Below, one piece after another: positions 26,878 to 35,620 of a stretch of 64,000 nucleotides of DNA (position 1 is the first letter of the stretch; each line of letters starts with the position of its first letter). The translations under genes were made by a program, and so were the position numbers. The DNA comes from Rubrivivax sp. (GTDB taxonomy: Bacteria; Pseudomonadota; Gammaproteobacteria; Burkholderiales; Burkholderiaceae_C), in the NCBI GenBank assembly GCA_016719535.1, contig JADJYX010000002.1, positions 105,025-169,024 on the forward strand, given 5' to 3'. The notes beneath the pieces are model-generated. The model made no database searches, had not been told where the DNA came from, and worked only from the letters and a program-made list of their open reading frames with translations.

Positions 26878-27621
26878 ATGTTGCTGATCCCCGCCATCGA
26901 CCTCAAGGACGGCAAGTGCGTGCGCCTGCAGCAAGGCGACATGAACGTGTCCACCACCTTCGGTGAAGACCCGGCCGCGATGGCCCGGCGCTGGCTCGAT
27001 GCCGGCGCGCGGCGCCTGCACCTGGTCGACCTCAACGGCGCCTTCGCCGGCAAGCCGGTCAACGAAGGCGCCGTGAAGGCCATCCTGCGCGAGGTCGGTG
27101 ACGAGATCCCGGTGCAGCTGGGCGGCGGCATCCGCGACCTCGACACCATCGAGCGCTACCTCGACGACGGCATCACCGCCATCATCATCGGCACCGCCGC
27201 GGTCAAGAACCCCGGCTTCCTGAAGGACGCCTGCACCGCCTTCGGCGGCCATGTCATCGTCGGCCTCGACGCCAGGGACGGCAAGGTGGCCACCGACGGC
27301 TGGAGCAAGCTCACCGGGCACGAGGTGGTCGACCTCGCGCGCAAGTTCGAGGACTACGGTGTCGAGGGCGTGATCTATACCGACATCGGCCGCGACGGCA
27401 TGCTCACCGGCATCAACATCGAGGCCACCGTCAAGCTGGCGCGCGCGCTGACGATGCCGGTGATCGCCTCCGGCGGGCTGGCCGGCATGGCCGATATCGA
27501 GGCGCTGTGCGCGGTCGAATCCGAAGGCATCTCGGGCGTGATCTGCGGCCGCAGCATCTATACCGGTGCGCTCGACTTCGCGGCCGCGCAGGCGCGGGCC
27601 GACGAACTGGCCGCGACCTGA
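26878..27621 (+). CDS. hisA: phosphoribosylformimino-5-aminoimidazole carboxamide ribotide isomerase
   Basis: TIM-barrel isomerase, 247 aa, acting just before HisF in histidine synthesis. Catalytic Asp8 (MLLIPAIDLKDGKCVRL) and the second Asp in VGLDARDGKVATDGW are present, as are the two phosphate loops (LGGGIRD and ASGGLAG). The start ATG at 26878 gives the standard N terminus; an upstream frame through hisH was not used. Confidence 0.97.
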   Translation: MLLIPAIDLKDGKCVRLQQGDMNVSTTFGEDPAAMARRWLDAGARRLHLVDLNGAFAGKPVNEGAVKAILREVGDEIPVQLGGGIRDLDTIERYLDDGITAIIIGTAAVKNPGFLKDACTAFGGHVIVGLDARDGKVATDGWSKLTGHEVVDLARKFEDYGVEGVIYTDIGRDGMLTGINIEATVKLARALTMPVIASGGLAGMADIEALCAVESEGISGVICGRSIYTGALDFAAAQARADELAAT

Positions 27622-27635
27622 GCCGACGCGACCGC

Positions 27636-28411
<776 letters not shown>

Positions 28412-28415
<4 letters not shown>

Positions 28416-29002
28416 AACCCGGTCGCGCCCACGAGGTCCGCCTCATCGGTGGATCGTGGAAGCGCAGCACGCTCCCGGTGGCCGATCGCCCCGGGCTGCG
28501 GCCCACCCCCGACCGCGTGCGCGAGACGCTGTTCAACTGGCTCGGCCAGGACCTGAGCGGCTGGCGCTGCCTCGACGCCTTTGCCGGCAGCGGCGCGCTG
28601 GGTTTCGAGGCCGCGTCGCGCGGTGCCGCCGAGGTCGTGCTGCTGGAGCGCGACACCGGACTCGCGCGCAGCCTGAAGGCGTCGAAGCAGCGGCTGGCGG
28701 CGGCGGCGGTCACGGTCGAGACGGCCGACGCGCTGGCCTGGATGGCACGCTGCGCGCCCGAGCGCTTCGACCTCGTCTTCCTCGACCCGCCTTTCGACAC
28801 CGACCTGCTGGCGCCGGCGCTGGCGCGCGCGACGAAACTGGTGGCGCCCGGCGGCTTCGTCTACCTCGAGTCGGGCCAGGCGCCGGGCGAGCTGCCCGCG
28901 GGCTTTGCGCCCTGGCGCAGCGGCCGCGCCGGTGCCGTGCACCATGTGCTCTGGCGCCGGGGCTACACTCCGCCGCACGACAGCCACGGGCCGATGACGT
29001 GA
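28412..29002 (+). CDS. rsmD: 16S rRNA (guanine(966)-N(2))-methyltransferase
   Basis: SAM-dependent methyltransferase, 196 aa. The family start VRLIGGSWKRSTLPVADRPG and LRPTPDRVRETLFNWL is followed by the SAM loop LDAFAGSGALGFEAASRGA and the catalytic FLDPPFDTD. It methylates G966 during small-subunit assembly. GTG start at 28412 overlaps the hisF stop (GTGA), and its own stop overlaps the coaD start (GTGA). Confidence 0.94.
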
Positions 29003-29499
29003 CCCCCACCAAGCCGCTCACCGCCGTCTATCCGGGCACCTTCGACCCGATGACGCTCGGCCACGAAGACCTGATGCGCAGGGCCTCGCGCCTGTTCGAT
29101 CGCCTGATCCTGGCGGTGGCCGCCGGCCACCACAAGCGCACGATGTTCACCATCGCCGAACGGCTGGAGATCGCGCGCGAGATCGCCACGCCCTACCGGA
29201 ATGTCGAGGTCACGGCCTTTCGCGGGCTGCTGCGCGATTTCGTCGTCGAGAACAACGGCCAGGTGGTGGTGCGCGGCCTGCGCGCGGTGAGCGATTTCGA
29301 ATACGAATTCCAGATGGCCGGCATGAACCGCCAGCTGATGCCCGAGGTCGAGACCGTCTTCATGACGCCGTCGGACCAGTACCAGTTCGTCAGCGGCACC
29401 TTCGTGCGCGAGATCGCCAGCCTGGGCGGCGACGTGTCGAAATTCGTCGCGCCTTCGGTGCTGCGGCGCCTGAAGGAACGGATCAGCCAGGCGGAGTGA
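28999..29499 (+). CDS. coaD: phosphopantetheine adenylyltransferase
   Basis: 166 aa nucleotidyltransferase of coenzyme A synthesis. The nucleotide-binding motif is GTFDPMTLGHEDLMRRA (T/HxGH), with VVVRGLRAVSDFEYEFQMA and FVSGTFVREIASLGGDVSKF as substrate regions. The GTG start overlaps rsmD. The rsmD-coaD-ferredoxin order is standard for betaproteobacteria. Confidence 0.96.
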   Translation: MTPTKPLTAVYPGTFDPMTLGHEDLMRRASRLFDRLILAVAAGHHKRTMFTIAERLEIAREIATPYRNVEVTAFRGLLRDFVVENNGQVVVRGLRAVSDFEYEFQMAGMNRQLMPEVETVFMTPSDQYQFVSGTFVREIASLGGDVSKFVAPSVLRRLKERISQAE

Positions 29500-29532
29500 G
29501 CCCGACCGTGATCGCCACCGAGTGAGGCCCCG

Positions 29533-29841
29533 ATGGCCTTGATGATCACCGACGAGTGCATCAACTGCGACGTCTGCGAGCCCGCATGCCCGAACGACGC
29601 CATTTCGCTCGGCGCCGAGATCTACGAGATCGACCCCGGCAAGTGCACCGAATGTGTCGGCCACTTCGACGAGCCGCAGTGCGTGCAGCTGTGCCCGGTG
29701 GCCTGCATCCCGGTCAATCCGGCTGTTGTCGAGAGCCGCGAGCAGCTGCAGGCAAAGTTTGTCCGCCTGCAAAGGGCCGCTGCTTCGCCTGCTGCCGACG
29801 CAGCCACGCCCTCGACGCCGTCGGCTTCGACGCCGGCCTGA
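29533..29841 (+). CDS. YfhL family 2x[4Fe-4S] ferredoxin
   Basis: 102 aa. Two cluster motifs are visible: CINCDVCEPACPND at residues 9-22 and CTECVGHFDEPQCVQLCPV at about 38-56, the second with the long insertion typical of the Alv/YfhL ferredoxins. The acidic, Ala/Pro-rich tail is likely disordered. The last 128 bp overlap the convergent DUF4124 gene. Confidence 0.93.
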   Translation: MALMITDECINCDVCEPACPNDAISLGAEIYEIDPGKCTECVGHFDEPQCVQLCPVACIPVNPAVVESREQLQAKFVRLQRAAASPAADAATPSTPSASTPA

Positions 29842-30136
29842 GCGCCGCGCCCGGTTCGATGGCCGCCGGGCCACCGCCGCGCGCCAGCGCCTGGCGCTCG
29901 CGGTCACGCGCCTCGGCCGCGAGCCGCTGTGCCAGTCGTTGGTCGCGGGCCAGCACGGCCAACCCCTGTGCCACCTCGGCAGCGCTGCGTGCATCGGCCA
30001 CGGCCACCGGACGGCCATCGGGACAAGGGCTGTCGCTGTAGCTGCGGCCGTCGGCGCCGCAGCGCCAGACGGTCTGCGCCTGCGCGGCGGCACCGGAAAG
30101 CAGCAGCGCGAGCATCAGCGACCACGGCTTCGTCAT
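29714..30136 (-). CDS. DUF4124 domain-containing periplasmic protein
   Basis: 140 aa with a signal peptide (LMLALLLSGAAAQAQ, cleavage near residue 21) and the DUF4124 core TVWRCGADGRSYSDSPCPDG. Function unknown; the Cys pair suggests a periplasmic disulfide. The start overlaps the pth stop (ATGA). The 3' end runs 128 bp antisense into the ferredoxin gene; both frames look real, because the first part carries the domain and the tail has no other stop. Confidence 0.8.
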   Translation of the reverse strand: MTKPWSLMLALLLSGAAAQAQTVWRCGADGRSYSDSPCPDGRPVAVADARSAAEVAQGLAVLARDQRLAQRLAAEARDRERQALARGGGPAAIEPGAALRPASKPTASRAWLRRQQAKQRPFAGGQTLPAAARGSRQQPD

Positions 30137-30792
30137 GACGGCTCCTCGGGGGGCTGGGGCGGTACCGGCACGGCGGCCGATGATGCCGCCGGCTTCGGCG
30201 GCCGGGGCGGCTTGGGCCGCGGCGGGCCGGCATGGATGAGCGCGGTGGCGCGCGCCATGTCGCCGGCCAGCAGCCAGTCGCTGGCTTCCAGCGTGCGCCG
30301 GATGCAGGCCTCGATGGCGTCGCGGTGCTCGGGTGCGGGCTTGCGCAGCACATAGTCCACCACCTCGGCCCTGACGCCCGGATGGCCGATGCCCAGGCGC
30401 AGCCGCCAGTAGTCGGCCGTGCCCAGTTGCGCGTGGATGTCCTTCAGGCCGTTGTGACCGCCGCTGCCGCCGCCGAATTTCACCTTGGCCTGCCCTGGCG
30501 GCACGTCGAGTTCGTCGTGCACGACCAGGATCTGCTCGGGCGCGATCTTGAAGAAGCGCGCCAGCGCCGCCACCGACTGGCCCGAGCGGTTCATGTAGGT
30601 CATCGGCTCGAGCAGCCAGACCGGGCCGGCCGGCAGATTCACACGCGCCACATGCCCGTGGTAACTGCGCTCGGACTGCAGCCGCGCGCCCAGCCTGGCC
30701 GCCAGCGCGTCCACCCACCAGAAGCCGGCGTTGTGGCGGGTGGCCTCGTATTCAGGGCCCGGATTGCCGAGGCCGACGAAGAGTCGAATCAT
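30133..30792 (-). CDS. pth: peptidyl-tRNA hydrolase
   Basis: 219 aa. Releases tRNA from prematurely dropped peptidyl-tRNA. Catalytic His20 is in ATRHNAGFWWVD; GLGNPG, TYMNRSG, VVHDELDVPPGQAKVKFGGG and GHNGLKDI are all present. The last 25 residues form a Pro/Ala-rich extension beyond the usual 190-200 aa. Its usual neighbour rplY is separated from it by a metalloprotease gene on the other strand. Confidence 0.96.
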   Translation of the reverse strand: MIRLFVGLGNPGPEYEATRHNAGFWWVDALAARLGARLQSERSYHGHVARVNLPAGPVWLLEPMTYMNRSGQSVAALARFFKIAPEQILVVHDELDVPPGQAKVKFGGGSGGHNGLKDIHAQLGTADYWRLRLGIGHPGVRAEVVDYVLRKPAPEHRDAIEACIRRTLEASDWLLAGDMARATALIHAGPPRPKPPRPPKPAASSAAVPVPPQPPEEPS

Positions 30793-30994
30793 GGGCGGGA
30801 TGATAGGCAGCGCCCACCGCAGCCGCGACCCGCCACCGGGGGGTCTGGCCGGGGCCCGACGGAGGGCCCCGATCGGGGGGACTTCGCTGGCGCGGCGGCG
30901 CCCGCGGCGCCCGTCACTTCACCCGTGTGCAGGATGGCAGCGGCGCGGACTGCTCCTAGGCTCGGCATCTCGTTTGTCAACAACAGGAGCGCAC

Positions 30995-32152
30995 ATGGCC
31001 ACCTCGACGAAGAAGGGCAGGTCCCGGCCCGCCCCGGCGCCTGCCACCGACGCTGACGCGGCACCGCGCTACACCTACCACTATTGCGGCGTGCGCCCCG
31101 GGTTGGCACCGATCGGCGGCGCCGGTGTGGCCGACGCCCGCGCCAGTGCCATCAACACCTTGCGCGACAAGTGGCTCAACGGCACCGAACTGACCTACTA
31201 CTTCTTCGACCAGCCGGGCGATGGCGAGATGGTCTCGCTGTCAGACGGCTCGCAGCGCTTCGTTTCCTGGGTGGGGCCGGCGCCGCAGCGGGAAGCCCTG
31301 CGCCAGGCCTTCAAGGTCTGGGCCGACCTCGGGCTGGGCGTGCGCTTTCGCGAGGTGTCCAGCCGCGAGCAGGCGGTCGTGCGCATCGGCTTCATGATCG
31401 GCGACGGCAGCTGGTCCTACGTCGGCCGCGCCATCCTGGAACAGGCGGCCAACGACCGCACCCTGAATATCGGCTGGGACGTGACGCAGGACCTCGACAC
31501 CGCCATCCACGAGATCGGCCACACGCTGGGCTTCCAGCACGAGCACCAGAACCCGTTCTCGGGCATCGTGTGGGACGAAGAAAGGGTCTATGCCGCGCTG
31601 GCCGCACCACCGAACCGCTGGCCGCGGCAGAAGACCTTCTTCAACATCCTGCGCAAGCTGGACACCTCGACGGTCGAAGGCACGGCCTGGGATCCCGACT
31701 CGGTGATGCACTACCCCTTCGAGGCTGGCCTGATCCTGCAGCCGCCGAAATACCGCACGCAGCCGTTGCGCCCCGCCGGCGGCCTGTCGGCGCAGGACAT
31801 CGCGCAGGTGCGGCAGATCTACCCGCCGCAACCGCCGGTCAACCAGATGACCGAACTCCGGCTGGCCGAGTCCCGCCGCCTGACCATCGCGGCCGGCGAG
31901 CAGATCGACCTGCAGGTCAGGCCGACCCGCAGCCGCACCTACCAGCTGGGCACCTTCGGCGAGGCCGATACGCTGATCGCACTGTTCGAGGACGTCGACG
32001 GCACGCTCAAATACCGGGGCGGTGACGACGACAGCGGTGAGGACCGCAATGCACGGCTGCAGATGCGGCTGCAGCGTGGCCGCAGCTACGTGCTTCGCGT
32101 GCGCATGTACTACGCCACCTTCGCCGGCGAGACGGCCGTGATGTGGTGGTGA
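30995..32152 (+). CDS. astacin-like (M12A) zinc metalloprotease with C-terminal PPC-like domain
   Basis: 385 aa from the ATG at 30995 with a clear CAGGAG ribosome-binding site. The zinc site HEIGHTLGFQHE (His172, His176, His182, catalytic Glu173) and Met-turn SVMHY (Met238) define a metzincin, closest to astacins. Residues about 285-385 resemble a bacterial pre-peptidase C-terminal (PPC) beta-sandwich. No signal peptide is visible; the N terminus is Lys/Ser/Pro-rich, so secretion may use another route. The gene sits alone on the plus strand between pth and rplY, which normally adjoin. Confidence 0.88.
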   Translation: MATSTKKGRSRPAPAPATDADAAPRYTYHYCGVRPGLAPIGGAGVADARASAINTLRDKWLNGTELTYYFFDQPGDGEMVSLSDGSQRFVSWVGPAPQREALRQAFKVWADLGLGVRFREVSSREQAVVRIGFMIGDGSWSYVGRAILEQAANDRTLNIGWDVTQDLDTAIHEIGHTLGFQHEHQNPFSGIVWDEERVYAALAAPPNRWPRQKTFFNILRKLDTSTVEGTAWDPDSVMHYPFEAGLILQPPKYRTQPLRPAGGLSAQDIAQVRQIYPPQPPVNQMTELRLAESRRLTIAAGEQIDLQVRPTRSRTYQLGTFGEADTLIALFEDVDGTLKYRGGDDDSGEDRNARLQMRLQRGRSYVLRVRMYYATFAGETAVMWW

Positions 32153-32189
32153 CGCGGCGGGCGGCAGGCGGCCGCCCCTGCAGAAGACA

Positions 32190-32215
32190 GAAGGGACGCC
32201 CACGGGCGTCCCTTC
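32190..32215 (-). terminator. terminator hairpin between rplY and the metalloprotease gene
   Basis: Perfect 12-bp inverted repeat GAAGGGACGCCC/GGGCGTCCCTTC with two bases between the arms. On the minus strand it is followed by TGTCTTCT and would end rplY transcripts. It may also stop the convergent protease gene. Confidence 0.7.
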
Positions 32216-32275
32216 CTGCTGGGTGCCGCCGCCCGGGGTCGAGTCATCCGACCCGACCCGGTGCCCGGCGGACCT

Positions 32276-32920
32276 TCACTTCTTGTTCTGCTTCTCGTCC
32301 TTCTTGCCCTTGGCCTTGCCCTTCTCGGGCGCGACCACGGCCACCGGCGCCACTTCCTCCTCGACCTTGGGCAGGGTCACGGCGACGATCACCGGGTTCA
32401 GCGTGCCGTGCTTGACGGCCTTGATGCCCTCGGGCAGCTTGAGGTCGCTGACGTGCAGCGACTGGTTCTTCACCAGTCCCGAAAGGTCGATGGTCACGAA
32501 TTCGGGCAGTTGCGAGGCCAGGCACTCGATCTCGAGGTCGGTCCGCACGTGGCTGACCAGGCACTTGTCGGTCTTCACCGCCGGCGAGTTTTCTTCGCCC
32601 GCAAAGTGCAGCGGGACCTTCTTGCGCAGCTTGGTCGTCTCGTCGACACGCTGGAAATCCACGTGCATCACGATCGGCTTCCAGGCATGCATCTGGAAGT
32701 CACGCAGCAGCACCTTCTGCGTCTGCCCGCCCAGTTCCATCTCGAGGATGGAGCTGTGGAAGGCTTCCTTCTTGAGCGCGAAGAACAGCGCGTTGTGATC
32801 GAGCTCGATCATGGCGGGCGTGCCGGCACCGTAGACGATGCCGGGCACCTTGGCGGCGTTGCGCAGGCGGCGGCTCGCTCCGGTCCCCTGCAGCGTACGC
32901 TCGAAAGCGGTGAATTTCAT
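32276..32920 (-). CDS. rplY: 50S ribosomal protein L25/general stress protein Ctc
   Basis: 214 aa, the long Ctc/TL5 form. The N-terminal L25 domain (MKFTAFERTLQGTGASRRLR, then GIVYGAGTPAMIELDHNALF) binds 5S rRNA. The C-terminal TL5 domain follows from about residue 95, and the tail is Lys-rich (GKAKGKKDEKQNKK). It is downstream of prs in the same direction with about 50 bp between, the standard pairing in betaproteobacteria. Confidence 0.96.
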   Translation of the reverse strand: MKFTAFERTLQGTGASRRLRNAAKVPGIVYGAGTPAMIELDHNALFFALKKEAFHSSILEMELGGQTQKVLLRDFQMHAWKPIVMHVDFQRVDETTKLRKKVPLHFAGEENSPAVKTDKCLVSHVRTDLEIECLASQLPEFVTIDLSGLVKNQSLHVSDLKLPEGIKAVKHGTLNPVIVAVTLPKVEEEVAPVAVVAPEKGKAKGKKDEKQNKK

Positions 32921-32971
32921 GGGTTCTCCAAGGTTGAAAAGAGCCCCGCGACCAGGGCTCGGCGTCGCAGC

Positions 32972-33934
32972 TCAGAAGTTATTGTTCTGCTCTGCGAAGA
33001 GCGACGTCACCGATTCACCGTCGCTGATGCGGCGGATGGTTTCGGCGAACAGGAAGGCGACCGACAGCTGGCGGATATTCTTGGCTGCCTTGGCGGCGTC
33101 CGACAGCGGGATGGTGTTGGTGATGACGACCTCGTCGAGGCTGGAATTCTTCAGCCGCTCGATCGCCGGGCCCGAGAACACCGGGTGCGTGCAGTAGGCG
33201 TAGACGCTCTTCGCACCGCGTTCCTTCAGCACCTCGGCGGCCTTCACCAGGGTGCCGGCGGTGTCGATCATGTCGTCCATGATCACGCAGTTGCGGCCAT
33301 CGATCTCGCCGATGACGTGCATGACCTCGGACACATTGGCTGCCGGGCGACGCTTGTCGATGATGGCCAGGTCGCAACCCAGCTGCTTGGCCAGCGCGCG
33401 CGCGCGCACCACGCCGCCGACATCGGGCGACACCACCACCAGGTTGGTGTAGTTGCGGCTCTTCAGGTCCGACAGCAGCACCGGGCTGGCGTAGATGTTG
33501 TCGACCGGGATGTCGAAGAAGCCCTGGATCTGGTCGGCGTGCAGGTCCATCGTCAGCACGCGCTCGACGCCCACGGTCTGCAGCATGTTGGCCACCACCT
33601 TGGCGCTGATGGGCACGCGCGTGCTGCGCGGGCGGCGGTCCTGGCGGGCATAGCCGAAATACGGGATCACGGCCGTGATGCGGCGCGCACTGGCGCGCTT
33701 CAGGGCATCGACCATGATGAAGAGCTCCATCAGGTTCTCGTTCGTCGGCGAGCAGGTGGGCTGCACGACGAAGACGTCGCGCGCACGCACGTTCTGCCGG
33801 ATCTCGACCGTGACCTCGCCGTCGGAGAAGCGACCGACCATCGCGCGGCCGAGTTCGACGCCCAGGTGCGTGGCAATCTCCTGCGCCAGCACCGGGTTGG
33901 CGTTGCCGGTGAAGAGCACGGTGTTGAAGAGCAC
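32972..33934 (-). CDS. prs: ribose-phosphate pyrophosphokinase
   Basis: 320 aa enzyme making PRPP for nucleotide, histidine and NAD synthesis. Motifs: FSDGEVTVEIRQNVRARDVF, FGYARQDRRPRSTRVPISAK (ATP and flexible loop), VVSPDVGGVVRARALA and the PRPP loop VIMDDMIDTAGTL. The start is GTG at 33934 with GGAG 8 bases upstream. tRNA-Gln lies about 70 bp upstream on the same strand and may share a transcript. Confidence 0.97.
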   Translation of the reverse strand: MLFNTVLFTGNANPVLAQEIATHLGVELGRAMVGRFSDGEVTVEIRQNVRARDVFVVQPTCSPTNENLMELFIMVDALKRASARRITAVIPYFGYARQDRRPRSTRVPISAKVVANMLQTVGVERVLTMDLHADQIQGFFDIPVDNIYASPVLLSDLKSRNYTNLVVVSPDVGGVVRARALAKQLGCDLAIIDKRRPAANVSEVMHVIGEIDGRNCVIMDDMIDTAGTLVKAAEVLKERGAKSVYAYCTHPVFSGPAIERLKNSSLDEVVITNTIPLSDAAKAAKNIRQLSVAFLFAETIRRISDGESVTSLFAEQNNNF

Positions 33935-34007
33935 GATGGGATCTCCGGGGAGAACCGAGGCATTGGCCTGGTCAGAGACAACGAGGCGATGACCTCGTCA
34001 AGGTGTT

Positions 34008-34084
34008 TGGCAGGGGAGGAAGGACTCGAACCCTCGCATGTCGGAATCAAAATCCGATGCCTTGACCAACTTGGCGACTCCCCT
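34008..34084 (-). tRNA. tRNA-Gln (anticodon TTG)
   Basis: 77 nt including an encoded CCA. Acceptor arms AGGGGAG/CTCCCCT pair fully; the anticodon loop reads TTTTGAT with anticodon TTG; the T loop GGTTCGAGTCC is normal. It sits between ispE and prs, its usual place in this group. Confidence 0.97.
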
Positions 34085-34122
34085 ACACAGGACGCGGATC
34101 GCTCCGCGCCCCCGAAACCGTC

Positions 34123-35028
34123 TCAGCCGGCCCAGTCCACGAGGGGATGCTGGTCCAGACTGCGGCACATGCGACCGACCCACCCCGGCGGAAGGGCATC
34201 CGCCGGAAATGTCGCCACGGGCTGATCACCTGCGCCGGCTCTCGCGAACACCGCACTGCCCGAGCCCGTCATGCGGCTGTTGCCGTAACGGGCATGCAAC
34301 CAGGCGGCCGCTTGCACCACCTCGTCGCACCGGCCTTCGGCAACGGGTTGAAGGTCGTTGCGGCCGAAGCCGCCCATGAACCTGTCGACCCATCCGCCGA
34401 TGGCCGCCCCCGGGTTGGAAGCGTCAGCGAAAGAGCCCGTGACTATAACAGCTTCGGTGTCGCGTTTGAGCAGCGGGCTCGAAAAGATCGCGGGCGTGGG
34501 CAACGCAGCCGGTGGCTTGACCACCGCATAGCAGGCGCGCGGCAGCACGATCGGCGTCAGCCGCTCACCGATGCCCTCGACGAAGGCGTTGCGCCCGCCG
34601 ACGAAGAACGGCACGTCGGCCCCCAGCGTGGCGGCCAGCGTCAGCAACCGCTCGCGCGGCCAGCGCAGGCCCCACAGGCGGTTGAGCGCCAGCAGCGTGG
34701 TGGCGGCGTCGGAACTGCCGCCGCCCAGACCAGCGCCCCAGGGCAGTTGCTTGTCGATCGACAGATCGGCACCCAGGGTGCAACCGCTGGCCTGCTGCAG
34801 CGCACGGCCGGCGCGCAGGCACAGGTCCTCGGCCGGCAGCGCGGCGCCGAGGTCATGGCGACGCAACTGGCCGTCGTCACGGCGCTCGACGTGCAGGGTA
34901 TCGGCCCAGTCGATCATCACGAAGGGCGACTGCAGCAGGTGGTAGCCGTCGGGCCGTCGCCCGATCACGTGCAGGAACAGGTTCAGCTTGGCCGGCGCCG
35001 GCAGGTCGTAGAGGGCGCGCAGGGTCAC
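34123..35028 (-). CDS. ispE: 4-diphosphocytidyl-2-C-methyl-D-erythritol kinase
   Basis: GHMP-family kinase of the MEP isoprenoid pathway, 301 aa from the GTG at 35028 (TLRALYDLPAPAKLNLFLHV). The ATP-binding motif PWGAGLGGGSSDAATTLLAL and the C-terminal MTGSGSAVFA are intact. An upstream in-frame extension lacks family sequence. It lies between lolB (58 bp upstream) and tRNA-Gln, all on the minus strand. Confidence 0.95.
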   Translation of the reverse strand: MTLRALYDLPAPAKLNLFLHVIGRRPDGYHLLQSPFVMIDWADTLHVERRDDGQLRRHDLGAALPAEDLCLRAGRALQQASGCTLGADLSIDKQLPWGAGLGGGSSDAATTLLALNRLWGLRWPRERLLTLAATLGADVPFFVGGRNAFVEGIGERLTPIVLPRACYAVVKPPAALPTPAIFSSPLLKRDTEAVIVTGSFADASNPGAAIGGWVDRFMGGFGRNDLQPVAEGRCDEVVQAAAWLHARYGNSRMTGSGSAVFARAGAGDQPVATFPADALPPGWVGRMCRSLDQHPLVDWAG

Positions 35029-35086
35029 TGGACGACCCAGCGCGCGGTGCGCTCCGGGATCAGCGCCTGCGAGCGGCCCGGCGCGC

Positions 35087-35620
35087 TCACGACCCGACCC
35101 GCTGCAGCCGCACCCGCACCGTGACGCGTGGCGGCTCCGGGCGCACGGCATCGATGCGCCCATCGGCGAACGCCGCCAGCGAAACCTGCCAGCCCAGTTG
35201 CTCGAAACCCGCCGGGCCTGCGGCGCTGGCCGCCCCGGGCCAGGGACGCCCCGCCAGCCAATCCGGCAAGGCGCGCAAGGGCAGCACCTCGCCGAGCGCG
35301 GCGCGCGACAAGGCCTCGAGGTCGGCGAAGCGCGTCTGGCCCTGACCCGTATCCAGCACGGCCTCGTCGGCCGACCAGCGCGTGGTGGCCAGCCGGCTGC
35401 CGAGCGGCGAACTCAGGCGCAACTCGCCCTGCCGGCCATCGCCGCGCAGGTCGAAATCGGCATCCAGGCTGCTCGCCGGGCCGGCCGGCGTGGCGTCGAC
35501 GCGCACCGACAGGCGCCCGCTGGTCCAGGGCGATGCGGCCTCGACCGCTGGTCGTGTCGCGCACCCGGCCAGCACCACCGCCACGAGCACGGTGCCCACC
35601 GCCTTGCCCACCATCGGCAT
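35087..35620 (-). CDS. lolB: outer membrane lipoprotein insertion protein LolB
   Basis: 177 aa lipoprotein. The lipobox is VVLAGC at about residues 14-19 after a short hydrophobic signal, followed by WTSGRLSVRVDATP and LDADFDLRGDGRQGELRLSSPLGSRLA, the LolB beta-sheet start. It accepts lipoproteins from LolA at the outer membrane. The start overlaps the TPR gene stop (TGATG). Confidence 0.9.
   Translation of the reverse strand: MPMVGKAVGTVLVAVVLAGCATRPAVEAASPWTSGRLSVRVDATPAGPASSLDADFDLRGDGRQGELRLSSPLGSRLATTRWSADEAVLDTGQGQTRFADLEALSRAALGEVLPLRALPDWLAGRPWPGAASAAGPAGFEQLGWQVSLAAFADGRIDAVRPEPPRVTVRVRLQRVGS

Noticed and set aside
24297..27149. A 950-codon minus-strand frame across hisC, hisB, hisH and part of hisA
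   Set aside because: It mirrors four well-conserved his genes and contains no recognisable motif.
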